DNA of 64,000 nt from Sphingomonas sp. IC-56 (GTDB lineage: Bacteria > Pseudomonadota > Alphaproteobacteria > Sphingomonadales > Sphingomonadaceae), in the NCBI RefSeq assembly GCF_021043375.1, contig NZ_JAJNDV010000001.1:587156-651155 (forward strand). The letters are read 5' to 3'. The notes beneath the pieces were generated by a model. That model searched no databases. It saw only the letters and a program-made list of their open reading frames with translations, and had not been told where the DNA came from. This document shows, one piece after another, positions 16,319 to 25,341 of this stretch; position 1 is the first letter of the stretch, and each line of letters begins with the position of its first letter. The translations under genes were made by a program, and so were the position numbers.

Positions 16319-16726
16319 TCAAGGAACCATGCACGCGGCCTGGAGCACGCCGAAGCCCAGCCCCATGCCGCCCACGAACACGCCCGAGGCCATGCAGTCC
16401 TCTACGATCTTCTGCGAGATCGACCGGAACATCAGCCGCGCGATCACGAAGAACACCAGCAACTGCACCACCGCTGCCACCGCCCCCCACATCAGCATGT
16501 CGGGGATGCTTACCGAATGGCCGATCACCATCGCCACCGGCACCGCAAAACCCAGGAACGTGCCCGTCACCTGCACCGCCGCGGCCGTGTTCCCCTGCCC
16601 GATCAGCGCGAACTCCCGGTGCGGCGTGATCAGCACATACACAGCCAGAAACGCCACGGCCAACGCCACCGCCGCGGCGAAATAGGCCAGGAAATGCGGC
16701 AACGTGTCGACGAAATAAGCAACCAT
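16319..16726 (-). CDS. DUF350 family membrane protein (YjfL-like)
   Basis: This 135-residue protein has four predicted helices: FLAYFAAAVALAVAFLAVYVLI, GTFLGFAVPVAMVIGHSVS, MLMWGAVAAVVQLLVFFVIA and VFVGGMGLGFGVLQAACMV. HREFALIGQGNTAAAV between helices one and two is the family signature. DUF350 proteins are small inner-membrane proteins of unknown function, often encoded beside ATP-grasp amide ligases. Here it heads a minus-strand operon with the lipoprotein and the ligase, supporting a shared envelope function. Confidence 0.9.
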   Translation of the reverse strand: MVAYFVDTLPHFLAYFAAAVALAVAFLAVYVLITPHREFALIGQGNTAAAVQVTGTFLGFAVPVAMVIGHSVSIPDMLMWGAVAAVVQLLVFFVIARLMFRSISQKIVEDCMASGVFVGGMGLGFGVLQAACMVP

Positions 16727-16783
16727 GTTTATCCCCCTCCCGAACAGCCTATCAGCCCGATCCCTCGAAACAAGTACAACAAA

Positions 16784-16881
16784 CTCCCTCTCCCGCTTGC
16801 GGGAGCATCGGGTCGGACGTGCCCCGCACGTCTTAAACAGCGCGGGGCGCTGTTTACCCGATGCTGGTCGGGGTGAGGGTT
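16784..16881. repeat. Intergenic palindromic repeat, family C (long copy)
   Basis: CTCCCTCTCCCGCTTGCGGG is followed by GCATCGGGTCGG. Further right come an inner hairpin (AACAGCGC / GCGCTGTT) and CCCGATGC, ending GGTCGGGGTGAGGG. The short copy at 38238 has the same two ends in opposite orientation without the inner part. Confidence 0.75.
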
Positions 16882-16983
16882 CAGCGCAATAACGGCAATG
16901 AGTCGGGCCTCAAAACACCCCTTTCGTAAAATCGGTATGGCGCGTAGCCTGCACATCAGACCCAACCGCACGGAGAGGAACGC

Positions 16984-18525
16984 ATGGCTCCCACCGCCCC
17001 CGAAAAGGCCGGCCCCTATTCCTGGTACGTCCTCTTCGTCCTGTTCCTGGTCTATGCGCTCAACTTCATCGATCGCCAGATCCTGACCATCCTCGCGCCC
17101 CACATCCGCCGCGACTTAGGGCTCAGCCATGCCGATATCGGCTTCCTCTACGGCACCGCGTTCGGCGTGTTCTACGCGCTGTTCGGCATTCCGCTCGGTC
17201 GCCTCGCCGACAATTGGCACCGCGTCCGCCTGATGACGCTGGGCCTGGCGCTCTGGTCGGCGATGACCGCGCTGTCGGGCTTCGCGCGCTCGGGCGTCCA
17301 GCTCGCCGGCGCGCGCATCGGCGTCGGCATCGGTGAGGCGACCGCCAGCCCCTCGGCCTATTCGCTCCTGTCCGACTGGTTCCCCAAGCGCCAGCGCGCC
17401 ACCGCGCTCGCCATCTATTCGGCCGGCATCTATTTCGGCGGGGGCTTCTCGCTTTTCATCGGCGGGTCGATCGCCGATGGCTGGAACGCGGCCTATCCCC
17501 ATGGCGGCCCGGCAGGGCTGGTGGGCTGGCAGGCCGCCTTCCTCGCCGTTGGCCTGCCCGGCATCCTGCTCGCGCTGTGGGTAGCGACCCTGCGCGAACC
17601 CCCGCGCGGGCTGTCGGAGGGGCTGGCGACGCCGCCCCACCCCGCCCCGTTCCGCAGCTTCGCGGCCGAGCTGCTGACCATCATCCCGCCCTTCACCTTG
17701 ATCGGCGCCGCCCGCAACCGCGCGCTGCCCGGCAATCTGCTCGTCCTCGGCCTCGTCGCCGCAGCGGTGGCGGGCCTGATCGCACTCGGCGAGCCGCTGC
17801 CGCAGTGGCTGGCGGTCGGAATCGGCGTCTATGCGGTCTATTCCTGGGCGGCAGCGCTGCGCCACCGCGACGCGCCCACCTTCGCCCTGATCGTCGGCAC
17901 CCCCGCCTTCCTCTGCGTCGTGCTCGCTTATGGCCTCAACGCCTTCCTCGCTTATGCCGTCGCCGGCCTCGCCCCCAGCTACGCCGCGCAGGTCTTCGCG
18001 GTCAGCGCGCGCGAAGCCGGGCTGATGATCGGCGGCCCGGCGATCCTGGCCGGCTTCCTCGGCGTCACCGGAGGCGGCATCGCCGCCGACCGGCTGCGCG
18101 CACGGCACCCCTCGGGCCGCATCATGGTGGTCCTATTCGGCGCGCTGGCCCCGATCATCCCGATGGCGATCGCCTTCACCACTACAGCCAAGCCGCTCTT
18201 CTACGCGATGCTCCCGCTCACCCAGATCCTCGCCTGTGGAGCGCTCGGCGCCTCGGCCGCCGCGACGCAGGATCTGGTCCTGCCCCGCATGCGCGGCACC
18301 GCGACCGCGGCCTTCTTCATCGGCACCACGCTGATCGGCCTGGCGTTAGGGCCCTATCTCGCCGGCCGCATCGCCGACCTGACCGGCAGTCTGGCCACCG
18401 GCATCCTCTCGCTGCTGTTCAGCGTGCCGCTGGCGGTGGCCGCCGCGATCGCAGCCTATCGTCTGGTCCCCGCCGCCGAGGCGAGCCGCGAAGCCCGCGC
18501 CCGGCAAGCAGGAGAAAGTATCTAG
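16984..18525 (+). CDS. MFS transporter
   Basis: This 513-residue, 12-helix transporter starts MAPTAPEKAGPYSWYVLFVL and has the MFS loop 2-3 signature (LFGIPLGRLADNWHRVRLM) and NFIDRQILTILAPHIRRDLGLS, the pattern of the spinster-like/ACS subgroup common in sphingomonads. ARIGVGIGEATASPSAYSLL fits helix 4-5. The substrate cannot be told; relatives move sugar acids, lipids or aromatic acids. An AGAGGAA site precedes the ATG. Its stop overlaps the convergent sodC stop within a shared CTAG. Confidence 0.9.
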   Translation: MAPTAPEKAGPYSWYVLFVLFLVYALNFIDRQILTILAPHIRRDLGLSHADIGFLYGTAFGVFYALFGIPLGRLADNWHRVRLMTLGLALWSAMTALSGFARSGVQLAGARIGVGIGEATASPSAYSLLSDWFPKRQRATALAIYSAGIYFGGGFSLFIGGSIADGWNAAYPHGGPAGLVGWQAAFLAVGLPGILLALWVATLREPPRGLSEGLATPPHPAPFRSFAAELLTIIPPFTLIGAARNRALPGNLLVLGLVAAAVAGLIALGEPLPQWLAVGIGVYAVYSWAAALRHRDAPTFALIVGTPAFLCVVLAYGLNAFLAYAVAGLAPSYAAQVFAVSAREAGLMIGGPAILAGFLGVTGGGIAADRLRARHPSGRIMVVLFGALAPIIPMAIAFTTTAKPLFYAMLPLTQILACGALGASAAATQDLVLPRMRGTATAAFFIGTTLIGLALGPYLAGRIADLTGSLATGILSLLFSVPLAVAAAIAAYRLVPAAEASREARARQAGESI

Positions 18526-19058
18526 ACGCTCTGGAACACCCCACAGGCGATGCGCCCGCCCGAATTGCCCGACGGGTCGGTCTTGTAGTCGTCCTCGCCG
18601 GCATGGATCACCAGCGACGCGCCGTCCTCGTCCATCAGCTGCTGGAAGGTGCCGGCCGGCAGCGTGAAGATCGTGCGGTCGCTCCCGTCCGCGCCGACGC
18701 TCAGATTGGGCATGTCGCCGGCATGCGGCCCGGCCGGGTTTTCCTTGCCATGCTGGTGCGTGGTGGGGTTCCAGTGCGGCCCGGCGCTCGCAAAGTCGGG
18801 CGCCACGCACTTGCCGGTGGTGTGGACATGTGTGCCATGCTCGCCCGCCGGGAGTCCGCGCGCTTCCACCATCACCCGGATCGCGCCGTCGACTTCCTCG
18901 GCCACCGCCGTGCCCACCGTCTCGCCAGCGGCGTTGCGCAGGTCGGCCTGGGCGCGGAACTTGCCCGCCATGTAGCGCGCATTCTGCTCGGGCGTCGCAC
19001 AGCCGCTCACGCCCAACGCACTCACGGCCAGCGCCGCCATCAGCCCCATGCGCACCAT
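18522..19058 (-). CDS. sodC: Cu/Zn superoxide dismutase, lipoprotein form
   Basis: This 178-residue protein has a lipobox signal (MVRMGLMAALAVSALGVSGC). The copper ligands are in HGTHVHTTGKC and the zinc site in GPHWNPTTHQHG and GPHAGDMPNL; a later copper His is in SLVIHAGEDDY. The C-terminus has SGNSGGRIACGVF, with the second disulfide Cys. It dismutates superoxide in the periplasm. The ATG at 19058 is chosen as the one opening on the signal peptide. It ends convergently with the MFS gene, their stops overlapping by four bases. Confidence 0.95.
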   Translation of the reverse strand: MVRMGLMAALAVSALGVSGCATPEQNARYMAGKFRAQADLRNAAGETVGTAVAEEVDGAIRVMVEARGLPAGEHGTHVHTTGKCVAPDFASAGPHWNPTTHQHGKENPAGPHAGDMPNLSVGADGSDRTIFTLPAGTFQQLMDEDGASLVIHAGEDDYKTDPSGNSGGRIACGVFQSV

Positions 19059-19128
19059 AACCCAACTCCCGAAGTGAATGTGTCCCGGGTAATGAACCGC
19101 CCCGCGCCCGGTTCCAAGCCCCAACTGT

Positions 19129-19740
19129 TCAGCCATGCCCGCGGCCATAGTCCGGATCGTCGATCCGACCGGCCCCGTCGCAGGTCGGGCACGGGTGGTG
19201 ATCCGGGCACGGGATCGTCCCCCGGGTCAGCCGCGCCTCCATCTCAAGCAGCTTCTTCTCCAGCCGCTCGCGCGCGCTGCCTTCGCTCTTGGGCGTGGAG
19301 AAGCATCCCCCCGCCGCTTCCGCCGCCTTGTGCGCGGCCTTTTCGCGCTCGTCCGGGCTCATGCCGCCAAAGCCGCTTTGCAGGTCGCCGCGCTGCACCA
19401 GCAGCCGCAGCAGCGAGTCCGAATAGCGCCGCTTGCGCGACACTTCCTGCCCGTCCTTCTCGACCACTTCGTCCCAGCCTTCGACCGCGCGGGAATAGGC
19501 CGCCTCTTCCAGCACCGCCCGCCCCTTTTTCTGCGCCTTGGCCCAGGCGGCGGCAAACTCGCTCGACTTGGCGCGCAGCCGATAGGCCGAGGTGGTCGAA
19601 ACCTGCACCTTCTTGCACGCGTCCGACACACAGCCCATTTCGGTCAGCGCCCGCAGGAACGCTCGCTGCCGCAGCGGCGTCCACCCATCGCTGCGCACCC
19701 GATGCTCGCGCGCCACCCCGATCTTCTTCTCCTGTCCCAC
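19129..19740 (-). CDS. Terminase-small-subunit-like DNA-binding protein, unknown role
   Basis: A GTG at 19740 with GGGAG upstream gives 203 residues. The start region WTPLRQRAFLRALTEMGCVSDACKKVQVSTTSAYRLRAKS is a helix-turn-helix of the phage terminase small subunit/homeodomain-like type. It is followed by RRYSDSLLRLLVQRGDLQSGFGG and a charged C-terminus with a small Cys/His cluster (CPDHHPCPTCDGAG). Chromosomal genes of this kind occur in sphingomonads without a neighbouring phage, and none is seen here. A LexA-like direct repeat lies about 60 bases upstream. The frame continues upstream of the GTG but that part looks non-coding. Confidence 0.75.
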   Translation of the reverse strand: MGQEKKIGVAREHRVRSDGWTPLRQRAFLRALTEMGCVSDACKKVQVSTTSAYRLRAKSSEFAAAWAKAQKKGRAVLEEAAYSRAVEGWDEVVEKDGQEVSRKRRYSDSLLRLLVQRGDLQSGFGGMSPDEREKAAHKAAEAAGGCFSTPKSEGSARERLEKKLLEMEARLTRGTIPCPDHHPCPTCDGAGRIDDPDYGRGHG

Positions 19741-19800
19741 CGACTCGCTCCCACTGCCAAAAGGAGCCAACCAGCTATGCCCCGAAATCCTACAAGACAA

Positions 19801-19815
19801 GAACAAGATGGGAAC
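19801..19815 (-). promoter_or_regulatory. Possible LexA (SOS) box
   Basis: On the minus strand the sequence GTTCCCATCTTGTTC matches the alphaproteobacterial LexA direct repeat GTTC-N7-GTTC. It lies 61 bases upstream of the GTG start at 19740. Eight fixed bases would occur about twice by chance in a window this size, so only the intergenic position upstream of a gene gives it weight. The rest of the gap 19741-20002 shows no gene. Confidence 0.4.
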
Positions 19816-20002
19816 ACGCGGGGCCGAACGCACCCGCCAATCCGATCATCATTCGGGCTGTGAGCCGTCGTCCCGCTTCTTCTTTCCGACAGATCAAGGA
19901 GCAGGGGCCCGCGCAAGATCGGGTGACTAAGATCTGATCAGGCACCAATCCGCCGCATTCCTAACTCACCAGCGCCACCTCTGGGCAAATCCACAATCAG
20001 AA

Positions 20003-20035
20003 AATACAACCGGGGGTTGTATTCCTATGCGGAAT
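20003..20035. promoter_or_regulatory. Two overlapping palindromes, probable operator
   Basis: Arms AATACAACC and GGTTGTATT flank GGG (20003-20023). The second palindrome, ATTCC-N5-GGAAT, shares its first bases and ends at 20035. An AT-rich TATACCATATT follows at once and could serve as a -10 region. The site stands upstream of the unknown gene at 20143 and the XRE gene at 20484, so autorepression by the XRE protein is a fair guess. Confidence 0.6.
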
Positions 20036-20092
20036 ATACCATATTGCAAGTGGCCGCCTCGGACAGGCCGGGGCGCAGACAGGAGAATGAGT

Positions 20093-20167
20093 ATGAAATA
20101 TTTAATTGGTAAGCGCCTACGCGCGGAAAGGTTATCAACACCATGTCCAAGCACGTTGTCGATGTAA
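20093..20167 (+). CDS. Possible 24-codon leader ORF overlapping the next gene start
   Basis: AGGAG at 20081-20085 is well spaced before ATG 20093 (an earlier ATG is at 20087). The frame reads MKYLIGKRLRAERLSTPCPS and stops at TAA 20165-20167, 22 bases inside the next gene in another frame. The basic, amphipathic start has no homologue that I know. It may be a leader peptide coupling translation of the gene at 20143, or it may be accidental. Confidence 0.3.
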   Translation: MKYLIGKRLRAERLSTPCPSTLSM

Positions 20168-20433
20168 CGCCTGATCTTGGTTCAACGATACGCAGTTTGC
20201 CGATTGATGACTACGTCATCTTCCAAGCATTCTTCGATGCTGTTGTCCAAGTGGGGCACGATGTAATTGGGGGACCAGGAGTCCCCGCGCATTCACGGAT
20301 AACCGTGGAGTGGAGCGATCCAGCAGAGATTTCCGACTTAGCTTGGGCAATCTTCTGGCTTCAGCTCCAGCGTATCAGCCTGCGGCTCCGGCTTGAAGTT
20401 AAGCCGGAGATGCTGCTGCTTAGCTTGGCCTGA
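20143..20433 (+). CDS. Unknown 96-residue protein upstream of an XRE regulator
   Basis: The protein begins MSKHVVDVTPDLGSTIRSLP and ends RLRLEVKPEMLLLSLA. It looks globular, with aromatic residues (YVIFQAFFDAVVQVGHDV, DLAWAIFWLQLQ), and has no signal or clear family. A GGAAAGG site lies 12 bases upstream. Gene order (small unknown, then XRE) resembles reversed-order toxin-antitoxin pairs such as higBA, but no RelE/HigB motifs are seen, so a toxin role is speculation. It lies at the start of the low-GC island and is separated from the XRE gene by a perfect hairpin. Confidence 0.6.
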   Translation: MSKHVVDVTPDLGSTIRSLPIDDYVIFQAFFDAVVQVGHDVIGGPGVPAHSRITVEWSDPAEISDLAWAIFWLQLQRISLRLRLEVKPEMLLLSLA

Positions 20434-20448
20434 ATGGTCACTGTAACA

Positions 20449-20470
20449 GGGGCTCGGGAAACCGAGCCCC
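20449..20470 (+). promoter_or_regulatory. Perfect hairpin directly before the XRE ribosome site
   Basis: Nine-base arms GGGGCTCGG and CCGAGCCCC enclose a GAAA loop, a stable GNRA-type tetraloop hairpin. The next bases are GGAGG, the ribosome site for the ATG at 20484. There is no U-run, so it is not a standard terminator. It could protect or expose the ribosome site or mark an mRNA processing point between the two genes. Confidence 0.7.
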
Positions 20471-20483
20471 GGAGGAAACTGTT

Positions 20484-20792
20484 ATGACACATGAGACGAA
20501 AGGAGCGGCGTGGCGCCGAGAGCTAGAAGGTGCAGACCTTCAACGTTATGAGAGAGTAAAGGCTGAGTTTGTCGAAGGAGCAGACCTGTTCCGAAGAGCG
20601 AGGAAGGCCTTGAATATGTCTCAGGTTGAAACTGCAAAGTTGCTGGGCACCACTCAAGCGAATGTATCTAAAATTGAAAATCGCTCAGAGCCCGACTTAG
20701 ATGCGCTATGGAGATTGAGCCGGGCCATCGGCGGATCATTCTCCGTTTCCATCAAAACGCCAGATGGCGAAATTTTGGAATATTCAGTTTGA
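20484..20792 (+). CDS. XRE-family helix-turn-helix regulator (antitoxin-like)
   Basis: This 102-residue protein has the HTH at RRARKALNMSQVETAKLLGTTQANVSKIENR (about residues 37-67), the standard XRE motif with the Q..VSKIE recognition region. It is followed by DLDALWRLSRAIGGSFSVSIKTPDGEILEYSV, the short beta tail seen in HigA-like antitoxins. A strong GGAGG site lies eight bases before the ATG. It probably represses its own promoter at the palindromes near 20003. The gene is clearly less GC-rich than the chromosome around it. Confidence 0.85.
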   Translation: MTHETKGAAWRRELEGADLQRYERVKAEFVEGADLFRRARKALNMSQVETAKLLGTTQANVSKIENRSEPDLDALWRLSRAIGGSFSVSIKTPDGEILEYSV

Positions 20793-20820
20793 ATACACTA
20801 AACCTTTAACTATCATGCAT

Positions 20821-21384
20821 TTATGATCTTTGGCGGAAAGATAACCTCTTTTCCACACCGGTCATTTTACAACGCCATGAACATAGTTGCTCACTAACAC
20901 CATATTTTTTGGCAATATCTATGATAGATATACCACTATATCTACTCTTTGTAAGAGCAGCTTCAGGTAAAAGGAGCGCACCTCCTAGCCAGTCGGCCTC
21001 GTCTTCCTGATCCCTAGAGAAATCAGACAATAAGACGAGGCCACTGGGAGAAACATCAACATCTGCAGGAACATGCTCAAGGATGATGTGCGCTAGTTCA
21101 TGCATAAGGGTAGCCGCACGCCGCTCACGCGAGTGAGCGGAGTTCAGCACCACAACGTACACTCCTTCCTCAAATAGGGTCATTCCAGACCAACTTGAGG
21201 AATCTTTGACTAGCAGCTGCTCAGCATGTTCAGGATCTAAGTCGAGGTCGGTCGCCTCAAAAACGATGACATTTAGCGTGTCGGCATAATGCCATGGGCA
21301 TAGCGGAGCTTCGCTTGAGAGCCCCATCTGATCCCGCACGGCCAGCGAGGTCCGTTCTGCACTCGCCTTAAACCCCCTCCGCAT
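20821..21384 (-). CDS. ImmA/IrrE family metallopeptidase
   Basis: This 187-residue protein has the zinc site HELAHIILEH (about residues 94-103) with a downstream EDEADWLGGALLLPEAAL, the COG2856 signature. Family members such as ImmA cleave a partner XRE repressor, and IrrE/PprI acts in stress response. Here the partner is the XRE gene immediately upstream, with which it shares one base (ATG/stop overlap at 21384). A C-terminal SIIDIAKKYGVSEQLCSWR looks like a second small HTH. GC is low: bases 20881-20940 are 30 percent GC by direct count. Confidence 0.92.
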   Translation of the reverse strand: MRRGFKASAERTSLAVRDQMGLSSEAPLCPWHYADTLNVIVFEATDLDLDPEHAEQLLVKDSSSWSGMTLFEEGVYVVVLNSAHSRERRAATLMHELAHIILEHVPADVDVSPSGLVLLSDFSRDQEDEADWLGGALLLPEAALTKSRYSGISIIDIAKKYGVSEQLCSWRCKMTGVEKRLSFRQRS

Positions 21385-21737
21385 CAGGAGCCGCTCTCTA
21401 GCTCCGCGCGAGCACGTCGTGCTCGTTGCGCAGCTATAATCAACGCCCCCAGCGAGGTGGCAGTTTCCGGCGAAACTGTTGAAGTCTTACGAAAGTGGGC
21501 GACTGCCCGAACGCCAGCCTCATTGTCCTGCTTTCGCTCGACACCCAAAAAGCGCGCGGGGTCAACTTCTAACCAACGGCAGATTTTCGCGAAGGTTGCC
21601 AGATCAGGAAGATGCCCATTCTCCACCCGGGAGAGAGTGGCAGGACTTACCTCCGCCTCTGCGGCTGCGGCACGGATGCCGCGGGCACCTCGCTTCCGCG
21701 CTATCAGGCGCCCTAAATCCTCAATCGGAAGGGTCAT
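21384..21737 (-). CDS. XRE-family repressor paired with the ImmA-like peptidase
   Basis: This 117-residue protein begins MTLPIEDLGRLIARKRGARG and has the HTH IRAAAAEAEVSPATLSRVENGHLPDLATFAKICRWLEVDP, a textbook XRE fold with LSRVENG. The C-terminal third (SPETATSLGALIIAAQRARRA) may be the region acted on by the peptidase, by analogy with ImmR. It is transcribed divergently from the DUF2188 gene, so it is the likely regulator of the 21738-21900 region. Confidence 0.9.
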   Translation of the reverse strand: MTLPIEDLGRLIARKRGARGIRAAAAEAEVSPATLSRVENGHLPDLATFAKICRWLEVDPARFLGVERKQDNEAGVRAVAHFRKTSTVSPETATSLGALIIAAQRARRARAELESGS

Positions 21738-21791
21738 AAAAACTCCAGAGCATCGTTGACTCAGGGGTCGGCAGCCCCTACTGTCTCAGTT

Positions 21792-21810
21792 GTAAGACAA
21801 GTCGCCTTAC
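21792..21810. promoter_or_regulatory. Imperfect palindrome between divergent XRE and DUF2188 genes
   Basis: GTAAG and CTTAC arms with nine bases between, plus an inner C/G match and one mismatch (GTAAGAC ... GCCTTAC). It lies 55 bases before the XRE start and about 90 before the DUF2188 start. It is a fair operator candidate for the XRE protein. Confidence 0.45.
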
Positions 21811-21845
21811 GGCTGAAACTGCCTTATCCTTGAAACGGAGGAACC

Positions 21846-21869
21846 ATGCCGGCTCCTACAAGTCAATAG
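21846..21869 (+). CDS. Possible seven-codon minicistron
   Basis: GGAGG lies six bases before an ATG, and the frame reads MPAPTSQ then TAG. The stop is followed after one base by another in-frame-competent ATG (21871) that is open through the DUF2188 gene. A tiny ORF with such a good ribosome site upstream of a regulated gene suggests translational control, but it could be chance. Confidence 0.3.
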   Translation: MPAPTSQ

Positions 21870-21900
21870 GATGCGGCAGTCAGAAGTAAGAGGAACGAAC

Positions 21901-22125
21901 ATGAGCGGTAAAAATCAGTACGTTGTCCGAAATGGAAGTTCGTGGGGCGTTCGAGGCGAGGGGAACTCTCGCCTGACGGCACGATGCGACACGCAGGCAG
22001 AGGCAATCGGTATCGCTCGCGGCATTGCGCGGAACCAAGCCTCTGAGCTCCGGATCCAAGGCAGAAACTCTCAATTCCGCGAGAGCTGGAGCTACGGAAA
22101 CGACCCCTTTCCACCGAAAGGCTGA
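21901..22125 (+). CDS. DUF2188 domain-containing protein
   Basis: This 74-residue protein reads MSGKNQYVVRNGSSWGVRGE and on to ESWSYGNDPFPPKG. The W-V-GEGNSR, DTQAEAIGIARGIARNQ and YGNDPFPPKG blocks are diagnostic of DUF2188. The ATG at 21901 has AGAGGAA upstream; an in-frame ATG at 21871 is possible. The family is small, often on mobile DNA, and has no known function. It is followed three bases later by another small gene and then a terminator, so it forms a two-gene operon opposite the XRE/ImmA pair. Confidence 0.9.
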   Translation: MSGKNQYVVRNGSSWGVRGEGNSRLTARCDTQAEAIGIARGIARNQASELRIQGRNSQFRESWSYGNDPFPPKG

Positions 22126-22128
22126 GCG

Positions 22129-22335
22129 ATGGTCAAACTTACCTTCAACGGGAAGAACATCACTTCATCTAGTCAGCTTCGACGTGAGATGGAGAAGTCG
22201 TTTCAGTCAGCTATCGAACACTCGATCAAGACGGCGGCACCCCCGGGCGTACGCGTTCAGAAAACCAGTAACGGCTTCACTGCAGAAGGGAGCCCTGAAT
22301 CAATCAATCGAATGATGAAACGACTGAGTAAATAA
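22129..22335 (+). CDS. Small unknown protein cotranscribed with DUF2188
   Basis: This 68-residue protein starts MVKLTFNGKNITSSSQLRRE. It has a short beta-like start, a helix (LRREMEKSFQSAIEHSIKT), the segment GVRVQKTSNGFTAEGSPESI and a basic helical end (NRMMKRLSK). No family is recognised. It begins three bases after the DUF2188 stop and is followed 16 bases after its own stop by a perfect terminator, so the operon ends here. Confidence 0.75.
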   Translation: MVKLTFNGKNITSSSQLRREMEKSFQSAIEHSIKTAAPPGVRVQKTSNGFTAEGSPESINRMMKRLSK

Positions 22336-22351
22336 AGGCGACGCACTCGAT

Positions 22352-22385
22352 GAAGGCGCTGCCGGTAGGCAGCGCCTTCTTTTTA
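22352..22385 (+). terminator. Intrinsic terminator closing the low-GC island
   Basis: Perfect twelve-base arms GAAGGCGCTGCC and GGCAGCGCCTTC enclose GGTA and are followed by TTTTT. It ends the DUF2188 operon. The next 170 bases up to acnA hold no gene. Confidence 0.95.
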
Positions 22386-22557
22386 AGCAGTCGCCAAGGC
22401 TGACCTTCACACCCCTCCCCTTCCCCCGCACCCCAAGCCGCGCTAAGGCCCTCCCGAATCTTCGTATTCAACTGCCATCCGGCGCGCCCGCGCGGCCCCT
22501 TCTGCGGACCCCAGGCGTTCCTTGCCGGAACGAATTTGGGAAGGAACCCGTAGACCC

Positions 22558-25227
<2,670 letters not shown>

Positions 25228-25251
25228 GCGAACGCGAAGCCCAACAGAAAA

Positions 25252-25281
25252 GGCCGCGGTGGCATCCACCGCGGCCTTTTT
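25252..25281 (+). terminator. Intrinsic terminator of acnA
   Basis: Perfect eleven-base arms GGCCGCGGTGG and CCACCGCGGCC with a three-base loop are followed by TTTTT. It is preceded by AAAA, so it may also work on the opposite strand. Confidence 0.95.
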
Positions 25282-25341
25282 GCATCCTGGGTCCAACGAC
25301 TGCATTTGGGTGGTTAGGCGACGTTCAGGCGCGTTTACCGC

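Noticed and set aside
17577..19937. A 786-codon frame covering the MFS gene end, sodC and the terminase-like gene
   Set aside because: Arg/Pro/Ala-rich shadow crossing three real genes and the intergenic space.
20143..20792. higBA-type toxin-antitoxin assignment for the 96-residue protein and XRE
   Set aside because: The order fits but the 96-residue protein lacks RelE/HigB-like sequence, so naming it a toxin would be unsupported.
19741..22390. Low-GC island as a prophage or integrative element
   Set aside because: No integrase, transposase, structural or lysis gene and no attachment-site direct repeat could be found at its borders by eye.
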